Of a stretch of 64,000 nt of DNA, positions 18,128-27,449 are shown in pieces (position 1 is the stretch's first letter; each line of letters starts with the position of its first letter). The position numbers and the translations under genes are program-made. Source of the DNA: Micromonospora sp. WMMD1120 (lineage in GTDB: Bacteria > Actinomycetota > Actinomycetes > Mycobacteriales > Micromonosporaceae). The notes beneath the pieces were generated by a model that saw nothing but the letters and a program-made list of their open reading frames with translations, had not been told where the DNA came from and did not search any database. The stretch covers positions 5,614,001 to 5,678,000 of the forward strand of contig NZ_JARUBO010000005.1 in assembly GCF_029626235.1 (NCBI RefSeq), given 5' to 3'.

Positions 18128-19807
18128 TCATTCCCAGTCGCTGTCCACGTGGTTGTCCCGCCACCGCCCGCCCACCGGCGGGGTGTCCAGGCACATCCCG
18201 TGGTCGGCGTTGCCGGCCAGGTCGTTGTCCTCGACCCGGCAGCCGACACAACTGCCCCGCTCGGTGATCCACAGTCCGTGCGTCTGCGTCTGTTCGTCGC
18301 GGCTGTCCCAGATCCGGTTGCCGCGGACGGTCGCGGAGTCGAACGGGGCGTTGATGGTGATCCCAGCCCGCCGCCGCGGCGCGGCGGCCAACTCGTACCC
18401 GCAGCCCGGTGGTGGCACGTCCCCGCTCCACGCGCTGAACGCGTCCGGGCGTACCGGAGCGAGGGTGAGTTCGGTGCCGGTGTTGGCCGCCACCATCGCG
18501 ACCGATCGTCCGACCCGCAGGACCTTGCCCCGGTGCCCGTCGTGCGGCCAGTTCGCCGAGCGGTCCACCAGGGACCGCTCGGCGTAGCGGACGGTCTCGC
18601 CGACACCGCCGGTGCCCTCGGCGTACTGCCGGCCGTTGTCGCGAATGCGGTTGTTGAGCAGCACCGCGTCGGTCATCTGGTGGTCGATCCGGACGGCGTC
18701 GAGCCCGTTGCCCCAGAGATCGTTGCTCTCGATCACCACGTCCCGGATCGCGCCCTGGTAGCCGCGTCCGATGTCGTGCGTGTGGTACCCGTGCCGGCCG
18801 TTGCCGCTGATCCGGTTGCCCCGCACGGTGTACGGGCCGGGGCTGTTGCCGATGCTGACGCCGTCGCGCAGGTTGCCGTCGATGACGCAGTCGGTGAGCA
18901 GCCCACCCCGGCCGGCCACGGCGGCGGTGCCCTGCCCGGACACGTCGAACCCGCTCTCCAGGTTGCCGGTCATCGTGCAGGCGGAGACGATCAGCCCGTC
19001 GGCGCCCCAGTCGGAGATGCCGAACCGGTTGCCCTGGCTGTGGCAGCCGACGATGCGGTACCCGCGCGGCGGCACCCAGTAGTCCTTCTGCAACTCCAGG
19101 AAGATGCCGTTGGTCCCGTTGGCCAGGGCGGTGCAGTTGGCGATGGTCAACCGCTCCTCTCCGCCCCAGCCGCCGATGCCGATCCCGATGCCCGCGCCGC
19201 CGATCTGCTCGCCGTTGTCCAGGCGGCCGCAGCCGACCACCACCACCCCGTCGATCAGGGAGTCCTGGAGGAAGTCGCAGCCCAGCCCGGTGGCCGCGGT
19301 GTGGTGGATGTAGAGGTTGCGGAAGACACCGCGCACCACGTACTGCAGGCCCAGGCCCTTGGCCAGGTAGCTGTACTCGGCCATGGCGACGCCCGACCCG
19401 TCGATCTGGAAGTCCGCGAAGGTGCAGTCGGCGATGTGCCGGTCCCGGTCGGCGCCGTGCTGCACGGTGGTCCAGAAGGCGAGCGGGGTCGGGTCGGCCC
19501 GGTTGCCCTCGTTGCTGAGCATGAACCGGGTGGCCGCCGGGCCGGCCCCGATCAGCGACACGCCGCTGCGCCACACCGTGCCGGCGTCGCGGATCGAGTA
19601 GATGCCCGGCGGGCAGTAGATCACCCGGGCCCGACCATCCGAGGCGTACCCGGCGCCGAGGCGGTCCACGAGGGCGGCCAGCGCCGGCTGGTCGTTCGTC
19701 GCGCCGTCGCCGGTCAGGCCGTACTCCAGGGCGTCGCAGTACAGCGGCGCGCCGGCAGCGGCGGGTCGCCGCACCCGGACCGAGTTGAGCAGCAGCTCTT
19801 TCCCCAC
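18128..19807 (-). CDS. Right-handed parallel beta-helix protein (pectate-lyase/glycosidase-like)
   Basis: A 559-aa protein made of repeated NN-type beta-helix coils, for example VIDGNLRDGVSIGNSPG, TVRGNRISGNGRHGYHTHD and VIESNDLWGNGLDAVRID. It starts with a pectate-lyase-3-like cap (LEYGLTGDGATNDQPALAAL, then VIYCPPGIYSI). Such proteins bind or cleave polysaccharides. Notably no signal peptide is seen after the chosen GTG (19807; AGGGAG 7 nt upstream), so it may be cytosolic or leave by another route. It is convergent with the sugar dehydrogenase. Confidence 0.8.
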   Translation of the reverse strand: MGKELLLNSVRVRRPAAAGAPLYCDALEYGLTGDGATNDQPALAALVDRLGAGYASDGRARVIYCPPGIYSIRDAGTVWRSGVSLIGAGPAATRFMLSNEGNRADPTPLAFWTTVQHGADRDRHIADCTFADFQIDGSGVAMAEYSYLAKGLGLQYVVRGVFRNLYIHHTAATGLGCDFLQDSLIDGVVVVGCGRLDNGEQIGGAGIGIGIGGWGGEERLTIANCTALANGTNGIFLELQKDYWVPPRGYRIVGCHSQGNRFGISDWGADGLIVSACTMTGNLESGFDVSGQGTAAVAGRGGLLTDCVIDGNLRDGVSIGNSPGPYTVRGNRISGNGRHGYHTHDIGRGYQGAIRDVVIESNDLWGNGLDAVRIDHQMTDAVLLNNRIRDNGRQYAEGTGGVGETVRYAERSLVDRSANWPHDGHRGKVLRVGRSVAMVAANTGTELTLAPVRPDAFSAWSGDVPPPGCGYELAAAPRRRAGITINAPFDSATVRGNRIWDSRDEQTQTHGLWITERGSCVGCRVEDNDLAGNADHGMCLDTPPVGGRWRDNHVDSDWE

Positions 19808-19911
19808 CGCCCGGCTCCCTTCGACGCGTTCGGCGCGCTTCGGCGGGGCCGACTTCCCGATCGCCGGGCCGGGAAACCCCCGGTCGCCGGCGCCGACGAC
19901 CGGGGTACGCG

Positions 19912-21312
19912 TCAGACGGCCGCGATCAGCAGCGCGGGCCGCTCCACGCAGTCGGCGACGTGCCGCAGGAAGCCACCGGCCACCCCACCGTCGCAGACCC
20001 GGTGGTCGAAGGTGAGGCTGAGCTGGGTGACCTTGCGGACCGCGAGCTGCCCGTCCACCACCCACGGCTTGTCCACGATCCGCCCGACGCCGAGCAGGGC
20101 CGCCTCGGGGTGGTTGATGATCGGCGTGGAGCCGTCGACGCCGAACACCCCGTAGTTGTTCAGCGTGAAGGTCCCCCCGGTGAGCCGGGCCGGCGGCAGG
20201 CTGCCGGCGCGCGCGGCGGCGGTGGTGGCCGTCAGCTCGGCGGCCAGCTCGGCGGTGGTGAGTCGCTGGGCGTCGCGCAGCACCGGCACCAGCAGACCCC
20301 GGTCGGTCTGCGCGGCGATGCCGAGGTGCACCCCGGCGGACTGGACGATCCGCTGCCCCTCGGTGTCCACCCGGGCGTTGAGCTGCGGGAACCGCCGCAG
20401 CCCGCTGAGGCAGATCCGGGCCAGCAGGGCCAGGATGCTCACCGGGGCGTCGGGCGTGGCGGCGTTGATCGCGGCCCGGGTCTCCAGCAGCCCGGTGGCG
20501 TCCACGTCGACCCAGATGGTCACCTCGGGAATCTCCCGCCGGCTGCGGGAGAGCTTGTCGGCGATCGCCTTGCGGACGCCGGTGAGGGGGACGATGACGT
20601 CGCCGTCAGCGGTCGGGGCCAGCCCCACGTGCGGCTCCGGCACGGCGGCGAGCCGGGCGGCGGGCGCGGTCAGCGCGGCCTCCACGTCGGCGCGGCGGAT
20701 CACGCCACCGGGCCCGGTGCCCCGCACGGTGGCGAGGTCGACGCCGCGCTCGCGGGCCAGCCGGCGCACGATCGGCGAGATGACCAGGGCCGCCGTCGGT
20801 CGGGCCGGGCCGCCGGGCGTGGCGTCCGTGTCGGGGGTACGCGCTGCCGTCGGGCCGTCGTCCGCGGACCGGGTGGCGGCGGAGGCGGTGCCGTCGGCCG
20901 GGCCGGCGTCGACCGGCTCGGGGGCGAGGGCGAGCCGCGGTCGGCGGCGACGCCGGGTGGCCCCGCCGTGCCCGGTGCCGTACCCGATCAGCACGTTGCC
21001 GGAGCCGGCCCGCTCCTCCTCGCGGTAGGTGGCGTGCCCGGCGGGCTCGTGGCCCCCGTCCAGCGGCGCGATGGTGATCAACGGCTGGCCGACGGGGCGT
21101 ACCTCACCGGCCGCGCCGTGCAGGGTGACCACGCGACCGGCGTACGGGCAGGGCACGTCGACGACGGCCTTGGCGGTCTCCACCTCGACCACGCTCTGGT
21201 CGACGGCGACCACGTCGCCCACGGCGACGCGCCACTCGACGATCTCCGCCTCGCTCAGCCCCTCGCCCAGGTCGGGAAGGAGGAAGACCCGCGTTCCCTC
21301 GACGGTGGTCAT
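19912..21312 (-). CDS. bkdC: Branched-chain 2-oxoacid dehydrogenase E2 (dihydrolipoamide acyltransferase)
   Basis: E2 core subunit (466 aa). A single lipoyl domain (about 5-80) carries the lipoyl-Lys in VEVETAKAVVDVP. An Ala/Pro/Thr linker leads to the E1/E3-binding domain (about 165-200, ISPIVRRLARERGVDLATV) and the catalytic acyltransferase domain ending with the active-site FDHRVCDGGVAGGFLR. It transfers branched acyl groups to CoA, supplying iso/anteiso fatty acid and polyketide starters. Its ATG overlaps the E1-beta stop (ATGA). Confidence 0.93.
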   Translation of the reverse strand: MTTVEGTRVFLLPDLGEGLSEAEIVEWRVAVGDVVAVDQSVVEVETAKAVVDVPCPYAGRVVTLHGAAGEVRPVGQPLITIAPLDGGHEPAGHATYREEERAGSGNVLIGYGTGHGGATRRRRRPRLALAPEPVDAGPADGTASAATRSADDGPTAARTPDTDATPGGPARPTAALVISPIVRRLARERGVDLATVRGTGPGGVIRRADVEAALTAPAARLAAVPEPHVGLAPTADGDVIVPLTGVRKAIADKLSRSRREIPEVTIWVDVDATGLLETRAAINAATPDAPVSILALLARICLSGLRRFPQLNARVDTEGQRIVQSAGVHLGIAAQTDRGLLVPVLRDAQRLTTAELAAELTATTAAARAGSLPPARLTGGTFTLNNYGVFGVDGSTPIINHPEAALLGVGRIVDKPWVVDGQLAVRKVTQLSLTFDHRVCDGGVAGGFLRHVADCVERPALLIAAV

Positions 21313-22310
21313 GCCGCCGCCCACCGCGCGTCGGGCTGGTCGTCCCACTGCAGGCGGGCCACCGCGTCGAGGACCCGGTCCACGCCGGGCAGGTAAGTGT
21401 GCTCCAGCATCGGCGCCGGGTACGGGATGTCCAGCCCGGCGACCCGCAACACCGGCGCGTGCAGCGCGTGGAAGCAGCGCTCCTGCACCCGGGCGGCGAT
21501 CTCCGCGCCGACACCGGCGAAGCCGGGCGCCTCCTGGATGACCACGCACCGGCCGGTACGCCGGACCGAGGCGGTGACGGTGGCGTCGTCGAACGGCACG
21601 ATGGTGCGCACGTCGACAACCTCCAGGTCCCAGCCCTCCTCGCGGGCGGCCTCGGCGGCCTCCAGCGCGACCGGCACCGCCGGCCCGTACGCGACGAGGG
21701 TGGCGTCGCGGCCGGGGCGGCGCACGACCGCCCGGCCGAACGGCTCGGTGCGGGTCGGCAGGGACGCCTCGGCGCTGGCGAAGTAGAGCTTCTTGGGCTC
21801 CATGAAGACCACCGGGTCGGGGTCGTCGATCGCCTCGCGCAGCAGCGAGTACGCGTCGTCGACGGTCGCCGGCGTCACCACCTTGAGGCCCGGGGTGTGC
21901 GCGTAGTACGCCTCGGACGAGTCACAGTGGTGCTCGACACCGCCGATCCCGCCGGCGTACGGCACGCGGATGACGATGGGCACGCTCAGCGCGCCCCGGG
22001 TGCGGTTGCGCAGCTTCGCCACGTGCGAGGCGATCTGCTCGAACGCCGGGTACGCGAACGCGTCGAACTGCATCTCGACCACCGGGCGCAGCCCGGACAT
22101 GGCCATTCCGACGGCGAAGCCGACGATGCCGGCCTCGGCGAGCGGGGTGTCGAAGCAGCGGGTGTCCCCGAAGCGGGCCTGGAGGCCGTCGGTGATCCGG
22201 AAGACGCCGCCGAGCGCGCCGACGTCCTCACCGAAGACGACGACCTTCTCGTCGGCGGCGAGGGCGTCGGCGAGCGCGGCGTTGAGCGCCTTCGCCATGG
22301 TGGTGGCCAT
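21309..22310 (-). CDS. bkdB: Branched-chain 2-oxoacid dehydrogenase E1 beta
   Basis: Beta subunit (333 aa) of the TPP-dependent E1. Seen: the pyrimidine-binding region VVVFGEDVGALGGVFRIT and DTPLAEAGIVGFAVGMA, the transketolase C-domain with VVDVRTIVPFD, and VIQEAPGFAGVGAEIAA. It forms an alpha2-beta2 heterotetramer with the upstream gene, with which it shares a TGATG overlap. Closest in type to BkdB rather than pyruvate E1, judged by the E2 and the Lrp-type regulator beside it. Confidence 0.92.
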   Translation of the reverse strand: MATTMAKALNAALADALAADEKVVVFGEDVGALGGVFRITDGLQARFGDTRCFDTPLAEAGIVGFAVGMAMSGLRPVVEMQFDAFAYPAFEQIASHVAKLRNRTRGALSVPIVIRVPYAGGIGGVEHHCDSSEAYYAHTPGLKVVTPATVDDAYSLLREAIDDPDPVVFMEPKKLYFASAEASLPTRTEPFGRAVVRRPGRDATLVAYGPAVPVALEAAEAAREEGWDLEVVDVRTIVPFDDATVTASVRRTGRCVVIQEAPGFAGVGAEIAARVQERCFHALHAPVLRVAGLDIPYPAPMLEHTYLPGVDRVLDAVARLQWDDQPDARWAAA

Positions 22311-23476
22311 CAGGCGTCCCCCTCCTCGTCGTGCGCGGCGGCCAGCTCGGCGCGCACCTGCTCGCGCTGTTCGACGAGTTGCGGTGTGGGCTCGGCGTAG
22401 ACGTGCTCGAAGAGGCTCAGCGGGTCGACGGCGGGCTGCTCGTGCATCCGGGTCCGCAGGTCCGCCGCGTACGCCTCGGCCTGCTCGGCGATGTCGGCGA
22501 CCGCCGCGTCGTCGAGCACCCCGCGGGCGCGCAGGTAGGTCTCCAGGCGGGCGATCGGGTCCCGGTCGCGCCAGGCGTCGACCTCGGCGCCGTCGCGGTA
22601 GCGGCTGGCGTCGTCGGCGTTGGTGTGCGGCTCCATCCGGTAGGTGTGCGCCTCCACCAGGAACGGGCCCTTGCCGGCGCGGGCGTGCGCGACGGCACGG
22701 GTGAGCACGGCGAGCACCGCCACCGGGTCGTTGCCGTCGACCTGCTCGCTGGGTACGCCGTAGCCGACGCCCTTGTAGGCCAGCGACGGCGCGGCGGTCT
22801 GCCGGGACAGCGGGACGCTGATCGCGTACCTGTTGTTCTGCACGAAGTAGACGACCGGCGCCTTGAACACGGCGGCGAAGTTGATCCCCTCGTGGAAGTC
22901 GCCCTCGCTGGTCGCGCCGTCACCGATGAAGGCCAGCGCCACCGTGTCGCGGCCCTGGTACGCCTCACCGTGCGCCAGCCCGGCGGCGTGCACGCACTGG
23001 GTGGCGAGCGGGGTGCACTGCGGCGCGGTGTGCACCGCGCTCGGGTCGTAGCCGCAGTGCCAGTCGCCGCGCAGCAGGGTGAGCACCTCGACGGGGTCGA
23101 TGCCCCGGGCAACCAGCGCCATCGATTCGCGGTACGTGGGGAACACCCAGTCGGTGTCGCGGACCGCGAGCACCGCGCCGACCTGGCACGCCTCCTGGCC
23201 GCGCGAGGACGGGTAGACGGCGAGCCGACCCTGCTTGGTCAGGGCGGTCGCCTGGGTGTCGAAGCGGCGCCCGAGCACCATCCGGCGGTACAGCTCGCGC
23301 AGCGCCTCGGCGGGGGGCTCGGGGTAGTCGGTGCGGGCGGGCAGCGCCCTGCCCTGCTGGTCGAGCAGGCGGACTGGCTCGGCGTCCGGCAGCAACGGGC
23401 GCGCCGGGTCGGGCGGGGTGACCGCCCGACGGGTGCGCGGGGATGCCCTGCGGACCGCCTGGGGAGTGGTCGTCAC
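22310..23476 (-). CDS. bkdA: Branched-chain 2-oxoacid dehydrogenase E1 alpha
   Basis: Alpha subunit (388 aa) with the TPP-binding GDG...N motif in FIGDGATSEGDFHEGINFAA and YFVQNNRYAISVP. It decarboxylates branched-chain 2-oxoacids. It is first in the bkd operon; the GTG start has AGGAGG 7 nt upstream. A 106-bp divergent promoter region separates it from the Lrp/AsnC gene, which probably controls it in response to branched-chain amino acids. Confidence 0.93.
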   Translation of the reverse strand: MTTTPQAVRRASPRTRRAVTPPDPARPLLPDAEPVRLLDQQGRALPARTDYPEPPAEALRELYRRMVLGRRFDTQATALTKQGRLAVYPSSRGQEACQVGAVLAVRDTDWVFPTYRESMALVARGIDPVEVLTLLRGDWHCGYDPSAVHTAPQCTPLATQCVHAAGLAHGEAYQGRDTVALAFIGDGATSEGDFHEGINFAAVFKAPVVYFVQNNRYAISVPLSRQTAAPSLAYKGVGYGVPSEQVDGNDPVAVLAVLTRAVAHARAGKGPFLVEAHTYRMEPHTNADDASRYRDGAEVDAWRDRDPIARLETYLRARGVLDDAAVADIAEQAEAYAADLRTRMHEQPAVDPLSLFEHVYAEPTPQLVEQREQVRAELAAAHDEEGDA

Positions 23477-23510
23477 GGCGGAACCTCCTGGGACGTGTGG
23501 TGAGCCTATG

Positions 23511-23551
23511 CTTCCGCTTGTCGGATGATTGACTCAAGATCCACGCGGAAG
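23511..23551. promoter_or_regulatory. Inverted repeat in the bkd/Lrp divergent promoter
   Basis: CTTCCGC at 23511-23517 and GCGGAAG at 23545-23551 form a 7-bp inverted repeat with a 27-nt spacer between the divergent bkdA and regulator genes. This spacing could suit two subunits of an Lrp-type octamer. Speculative; the half sites are short. Confidence 0.3.
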
Positions 23552-23582
23552 GCGGGACGATTGGTATGCGGAGGATTCATCT

Positions 23583-24089
23583 GTGAGCCAGGAGACCGCC
23601 GGTGAAGCGGGCCGGGCAGCGGGATCGGGACGATCGGTCCGAGCCCTCGACGAGGTGGACCGGCGGATCGTCGACGAGCTGGTCCGGGACGGTCGCACGT
23701 CGGTACGCACCCTCGCCGAACGGATCCACATCTCCCGCACCAACGCGTACGCGCGGGTGGAGCGGCTGGTGCGCGACGGGGTGATCACCGGCTTCCACGC
23801 GCGGGTGGCGCCTGAGGCGGCCGGGTTGGGCACCTCGGCGTACATGGCGTTGACGATCGAACAGAACACCTGGCGGGAGGTGTCGGCCGAGCTGGCCCAG
23901 GTCCGCTACGTCGAGCACGTCGCGTTGCTCAGCGGCGAACACGACGTGCTGGCCCTGGTCCGCGCCCCGGACAACGCCGCGCTGCGGGACGTGGTGCTGG
24001 ACCGGGTGCAACGCATCGCCGGGGTGCTGTCGACACGTTCCTGGCTGGTCTTCGAGGAGTTCGGCGGGACGCGGAGCCCGTGGCAGTAG
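23583..24089 (+). CDS. bkdR: Lrp/AsnC family regulator, probable BkdR
   Basis: A 168-aa feast/famine regulator: an N-terminal winged HTH (about 38-90, LDEVDRRIVDELVRDGRTSV, then HISRTNAYARVERLVRDG) and a C-terminal RAM ligand-binding domain. In actinomycetes the Lrp gene divergent from bkd controls branched-chain 2-oxoacid degradation. GTG 23583 with GGAGG 8 nt upstream is favoured over the longer frame from 23529. It ends only 10 bp from the convergent LigD gene. Confidence 0.88.
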   Translation: MSQETAGEAGRAAGSGRSVRALDEVDRRIVDELVRDGRTSVRTLAERIHISRTNAYARVERLVRDGVITGFHARVAPEAAGLGTSAYMALTIEQNTWREVSAELAQVRYVEHVALLSGEHDVLALVRAPDNAALRDVVLDRVQRIAGVLSTRSWLVFEEFGGTRSPWQ

Positions 24090-24099
24090 GCCCGGTCGG

Positions 24100-25071
24100 T
24101 CACCGCTCGGGCGGGGCCTCCAGCCCGTCCCGGTCGGCCAACTCCAGCAGCGGCTCCAGCGAGTGCCGGTCGCCGTCCAGGCCGGCGTGCGGGTCGCCCC
24201 GCTCGGCGAACCGGGCCGGCATGCTGCGCACGTCGAAGTCCTCCGGACTGACCTGGTCCAGCTCCGACCAGTCGAGTGGCGCGGAGACCAACGCGGCGGG
24301 CGTCGGCCGGATCGAGTACGCCGACGTCACCGTGTGGTCGCGGGCCATCTGGTTGTAGTCGACGAAGACCGGCCGGTCCCGCTGCTCGCGCCACCAGGTG
24401 GTGGTGACCAGGTCCGGCAGCCGGCGCTGCATCTCCCGGCCGAGGGCGAGCACCGCCCGCCGGCAGTCACCGAAGCTCCACAGCGGCTCGATGGACAGGT
24501 AGACGTGCAGGCCCCGACCGCCGGTGGTCTTCGGGTAGGCGGTCATGCCCAGCTCGGCGAGGAACGCCCGCACCTCGTGCGCCACCGGCACCACCTGGTC
24601 GAAGCCGACGCCGGGCAGCGGGTCCAGGTCGATGCGCAGCTGGTCGGGGCGCTCCACGTCGGCGGCGGTCACCGGCCACGGGTGGAACCGCAGGGTGCCC
24701 AGGTTGACCGCCCAGATGACCACCGCCAGCTCGCTCGGCGCGACCTCGTCCGCGCTACGCCCACTCGGGAAGGTGATGTGCGCGGTGCGCACCCACTCGG
24801 GCGCGCCCGCCGGCAGCCGCTTCTGGTAGAACGCGTCACCCCGGTTGGTCTGCCGGGTCGCTATCGTCGCGCCCTCGAACACGCCGCGCGGCCACCGTTC
24901 CAGCATCGTCGGGCGGTCGCGCAGCGCGCGCAGGATGCCGTCGCCCACCGCCAGGAAGTAGCGGACCACGTCCAGCTTGGTCAGCCCCCGCTCCGGAAAG
25001 TACGGCTTGTCGGGGCTGGAGACGCGAACCAGCCGCTCCCCCACCTGGATCTCCTGCGCCGCCGTCGCCAC
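24100..25071 (-). CDS. ligD: LigD-type polymerase/primase domain protein
   Basis: A stand-alone archaeo-eukaryotic primase-like domain (323 aa) of the LigD PolDom type, used in non-homologous end joining for gap filling with ribonucleotides. Seen: VSSPDKPYFPERGLTKLDVV, the metal-binding DLD in QLRIDLDPLPG, and PKTTGGRGLHVYLSIEPLW. There is no ligase or phosphoesterase domain, and no Ku gene is in the window. The frame is open a further 60 codons upstream but that part is low complexity. GTG 25071 starts the conserved region; no ribosome site is seen, so it may be leaderless. Confidence 0.88.
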   Translation of the reverse strand: MATAAQEIQVGERLVRVSSPDKPYFPERGLTKLDVVRYFLAVGDGILRALRDRPTMLERWPRGVFEGATIATRQTNRGDAFYQKRLPAGAPEWVRTAHITFPSGRSADEVAPSELAVVIWAVNLGTLRFHPWPVTAADVERPDQLRIDLDPLPGVGFDQVVPVAHEVRAFLAELGMTAYPKTTGGRGLHVYLSIEPLWSFGDCRRAVLALGREMQRRLPDLVTTTWWREQRDRPVFVDYNQMARDHTVTSAYSIRPTPAALVSAPLDWSELDQVSPEDFDVRSMPARFAERGDPHAGLDGDRHSLEPLLELADRDGLEAPPER

Positions 25072-25154
25072 GGGATGAGGGTACGACGCACAGGCGGCCC
25101 CGTACGCCCACCGACCGGACACTGGCGCGGCGTCGACGGTGGTCGCCCTCGCTA

Positions 25155-25200
25155 GGCGGCGGCGGGCGGCGGGCGGCGGGCGGCGGGCGGCGGGCGGGCC
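25155..25200. repeat. Microsatellite of GGCGGGC units
   Basis: About five head-to-tail copies of a 7-bp GGCGGGC unit, framed by GGC triplets, fill the space between the ligD and phosphatase starts. It is prone to slippage and close to both promoters. Confidence 0.8.
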
Positions 25201-25235
25201 GATTACCGCACGCTCGTGCCGGGTAGGGGGGCCGC

Positions 25236-25967
25236 ATGGCGGAACTGGCAACCCTCTGGATCGTCCGGCACGGCGAGAGCACCGCGAACGTCGCGGCGAC
25301 GCACGCCGAGGCGTCGGGCGCGGAGCTGATCGACCTCACCCACCGCGACGCCGACGTGCCGCTCTCCGCGACCGGCGAGGACCAGGCCCGGGCCACCGGC
25401 CGTTGGCTCGCCGAGTTGCCGGACGCGAAGCGGCCGCACGTGGCGGTGGTGTCGCCGTACCTGCGGGCGGTGCAGACCGCGCGGCTGGCGCTGGCCGGCA
25501 CCGACGTCCCCGTGCACCGCGACGAGCGGCTGCGCGACCGGGAGCTGGGCATCCTCGACGGGCTGACCGGGCACGGGGTCCGCCGCCGGTACCCGGAGGA
25601 GGCCGAGCGACGGGCCCGGCTGGGCAAGTTCTACTACCGGCCGCCCGGCGGGGAGTCCTGGACCGACGTGGCCCTACGGCTGCGCACGCTGCTGGGCGAC
25701 CTGCGCCGCGACCACGAGGGCTGCCAGGTGCTGCTCTTCGGCCACGACGCGCTGGTCTTCCTGCTGCGTTATCTGGTGGAGGGGTTGACCGAGGAGGAGC
25801 TGATGGGGCACACCCGGCGCGAGGTGATCGCCAACTGCTCGATCACCGAGTGGTCGGCGGACACCGAAGGGCGGTTGGTCCTCACCGCGTTCAACGCCGT
25901 CGGGCACCTGCGACCGCGGGGCGCCGAGCCGACCAGGGAGGACGAGATCAATGCCGAGCCGGTCTGA
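25236..25967 (+). CDS. Histidine phosphatase (phosphoglycerate-mutase-like)
   Basis: A 243-aa branch-1 histidine phosphatase with the phospho-acceptor RHGES motif at LWIVRHGESTANVAA, VVSPYLRAVQTARLAL, and the second catalytic His in LLFGHDALVFLLRYL. Substrate unknown; the family includes cofactor-dependent phosphoglycerate mutases and small-molecule phosphatases. GGGGGG precedes the ATG. It overlaps the next gene by 17 bp, so the two are co-translated. Confidence 0.88.
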   Translation: MAELATLWIVRHGESTANVAATHAEASGAELIDLTHRDADVPLSATGEDQARATGRWLAELPDAKRPHVAVVSPYLRAVQTARLALAGTDVPVHRDERLRDRELGILDGLTGHGVRRRYPEEAERRARLGKFYYRPPGGESWTDVALRLRTLLGDLRRDHEGCQVLLFGHDALVFLLRYLVEGLTEEELMGHTRREVIANCSITEWSADTEGRLVLTAFNAVGHLRPRGAEPTREDEINAEPV

Positions 25968-26820
25968 GGTACGGGTGATCACGCCGGGGCTGCTGCGGGA
26001 CTGGGCGCTGCCGGTGCCGGCCGGTGGGAAGGAGAGCCGGGGCACCGTACTGGTGGTCGGCGGCTCCCGCTTCACCCCGGGCGCGGTGCTGCTGGCCGGG
26101 GTGGCCGCGCTGCGCGCCGGCGCCGGCGTGCTCCAGCTCGCCGCCGCCGAGTCCACCGCCGCCACGCTGAGCATCCAGGTGCCGGAGGCGCTGGTGGTGG
26201 GCCTGCCGGAGACCCGCGACGGGGCGGTGGCCGCCGACCGCGACGGCCAACTCGGCGAGCTGGTGGCCGAGGCCGACGTGGTGACGCTCGGCCCCGGCCT
26301 GAAGGCGATCGACGAGACCAACCGCCTGCTGGAGCTGGTCCTGGACGCGGCTCGGCCGGACACGTCTCTCGTGCTCGACGCGTACGCCCTCGGGGCGCTC
26401 AGCCACACGCCGGACGTGCTGCTTGGCTCGGGCCGGCCGGTGGTGCTCACCCCCAACGTCACCGAGGCCGGGCACCTGCTGGGGCGCGAGCCGGGCGACG
26501 ACCTGGACGCCGAGGCGGCCGAGCTGGCCGCCCGGTACGAGGCGGTCGTCTCGCTGTACGGACATGTCGCCGCCCCGGACGGACGCGGCTGGCGGGAGGA
26601 GAGCGGCGACGCCGGGCTGGGCACCTCCGGCAGCGGGGACGTGCTCGCCGGATTGCTGGCGGGCCTGCTGTCGCGCGGGGCCGACCCGGCACAGGCCGCC
26701 TGCTGGGGCTCGTTCGCGCACGCGGTCAGCGGTCAGCGGCTCATCCCCCGCTACGGCCGGATCGGCTTCCTGGCCCGGGAACTGCTCGACGAGATCCCGG
26801 GCACCCTTGCCATGGTGTGA
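25951..26820 (+). CDS. nnrD: ADP/ATP-dependent NAD(P)H-hydrate dehydratase
   Basis: A ribokinase-fold enzyme (289 aa) that repairs damaged NADHX/NADPHX. Seen: the N-terminal VLVVGGSRFTPGAVLLAG, the glycine-rich DVVTLGPGL, and the anion-hole/catalytic Asp in GTSGSGDVLAGLLAGLL. It lacks the epimerase (NnrE) half found in many fused homologues. GGGAGG lies before the ATG. It shares an operon with the phosphatase. Confidence 0.9.
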   Translation: MPSRSEVRVITPGLLRDWALPVPAGGKESRGTVLVVGGSRFTPGAVLLAGVAALRAGAGVLQLAAAESTAATLSIQVPEALVVGLPETRDGAVAADRDGQLGELVAEADVVTLGPGLKAIDETNRLLELVLDAARPDTSLVLDAYALGALSHTPDVLLGSGRPVVLTPNVTEAGHLLGREPGDDLDAEAAELAARYEAVVSLYGHVAAPDGRGWREESGDAGLGTSGSGDVLAGLLAGLLSRGADPAQAACWGSFAHAVSGQRLIPRYGRIGFLARELLDEIPGTLAMV

Positions 26821-26898
26821 GGCGCTCTCACCTGTTTCCGCGACCGGCGTCGGGGTACCGGAGCCGCACCAGCACCGATTCTCAGGGAGGTCACACCG

Positions 26899-27399
26899 GT
26901 GTCGACCGATGCCATCGTCCTGCTCAAAGAGGACCACAAGGAGATGCGCCGCCTGTTCAAGGCCTTCCAGGACGCCGAGGAGGGGCCGGCCAGCCAGCGG
27001 CAGAAGCTGGTGGACCAGATCCTGGAGGCACTGACGGTGCACACCTATCTGGAGAACGAGGTGATGTACCCCGAGATCCGCCGGCTGCTGCCCGACCTGG
27101 AGGACGACATCCTCGAGTCGTACGAGGAGCACCACGTCGCGGATGTGCTCTGCGCCGAGCTGGCCAGCATGGACGCCAGTGACGAGCGGTTCACCGCCAA
27201 GACGACGGTGCTGATCGAGAACGTCACCCACCACGTCGAGGAGGAAGAGGAGGAGTGGTTCCCCAAGGTCCGCGACGCGCTGGGCCGCAAGCAGCTCCAG
27301 GAGATCGGCGAGAAGATGATCGCCCTGCGTCCGGACGCCCCGCGCTCCCCCACCGACCCGAAGGCGATCAAGAAGGCGGTGGACGCGGTAACCGCCTGA
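26899..27399 (+). CDS. Hemerythrin-domain protein
   Basis: A 166-aa cytosolic four-helix HHE protein that probably binds a di-iron centre (oxygen, NO or redox sensing/storage). Metal-ligand patterns: LLKEDHKEMRRLFKAF, VHTYLENEVMYPEI, ESYEEHHVADVL and NVTHHVEEEEEEWFPKV. GTG 26899 has GGGAGG 8 nt upstream. Followed by a terminator and a repeat element. Confidence 0.92.
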   Translation: MSTDAIVLLKEDHKEMRRLFKAFQDAEEGPASQRQKLVDQILEALTVHTYLENEVMYPEIRRLLPDLEDDILESYEEHHVADVLCAELASMDASDERFTAKTTVLIENVTHHVEEEEEEWFPKVRDALGRKQLQEIGEKMIALRPDAPRSPTDPKAIKKAVDAVTA

Positions 27400-27416
27400 C
27401 GCTCACAGTCCACCCC

Positions 27417-27444
27417 GAAGGGCCCGGCACCCGCCGGGCCCTTC
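27417..27444 (+). terminator. Terminator after hemerythrin gene
   Basis: A perfect 12-bp stem (27417-27428 with 27433-27444) and an ACCC loop, 18 bp past the stop. Confidence 0.65.
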
Positions 27445-27449
27445 ACGCT

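Noticed and set aside
19912..23476. Pyruvate dehydrogenase complex
   Set aside because: The set has separate E1 alpha and beta plus E2, and a divergent Lrp-type regulator, which fits bkd better; actinobacterial pyruvate complexes usually use a single-chain AceE E1.
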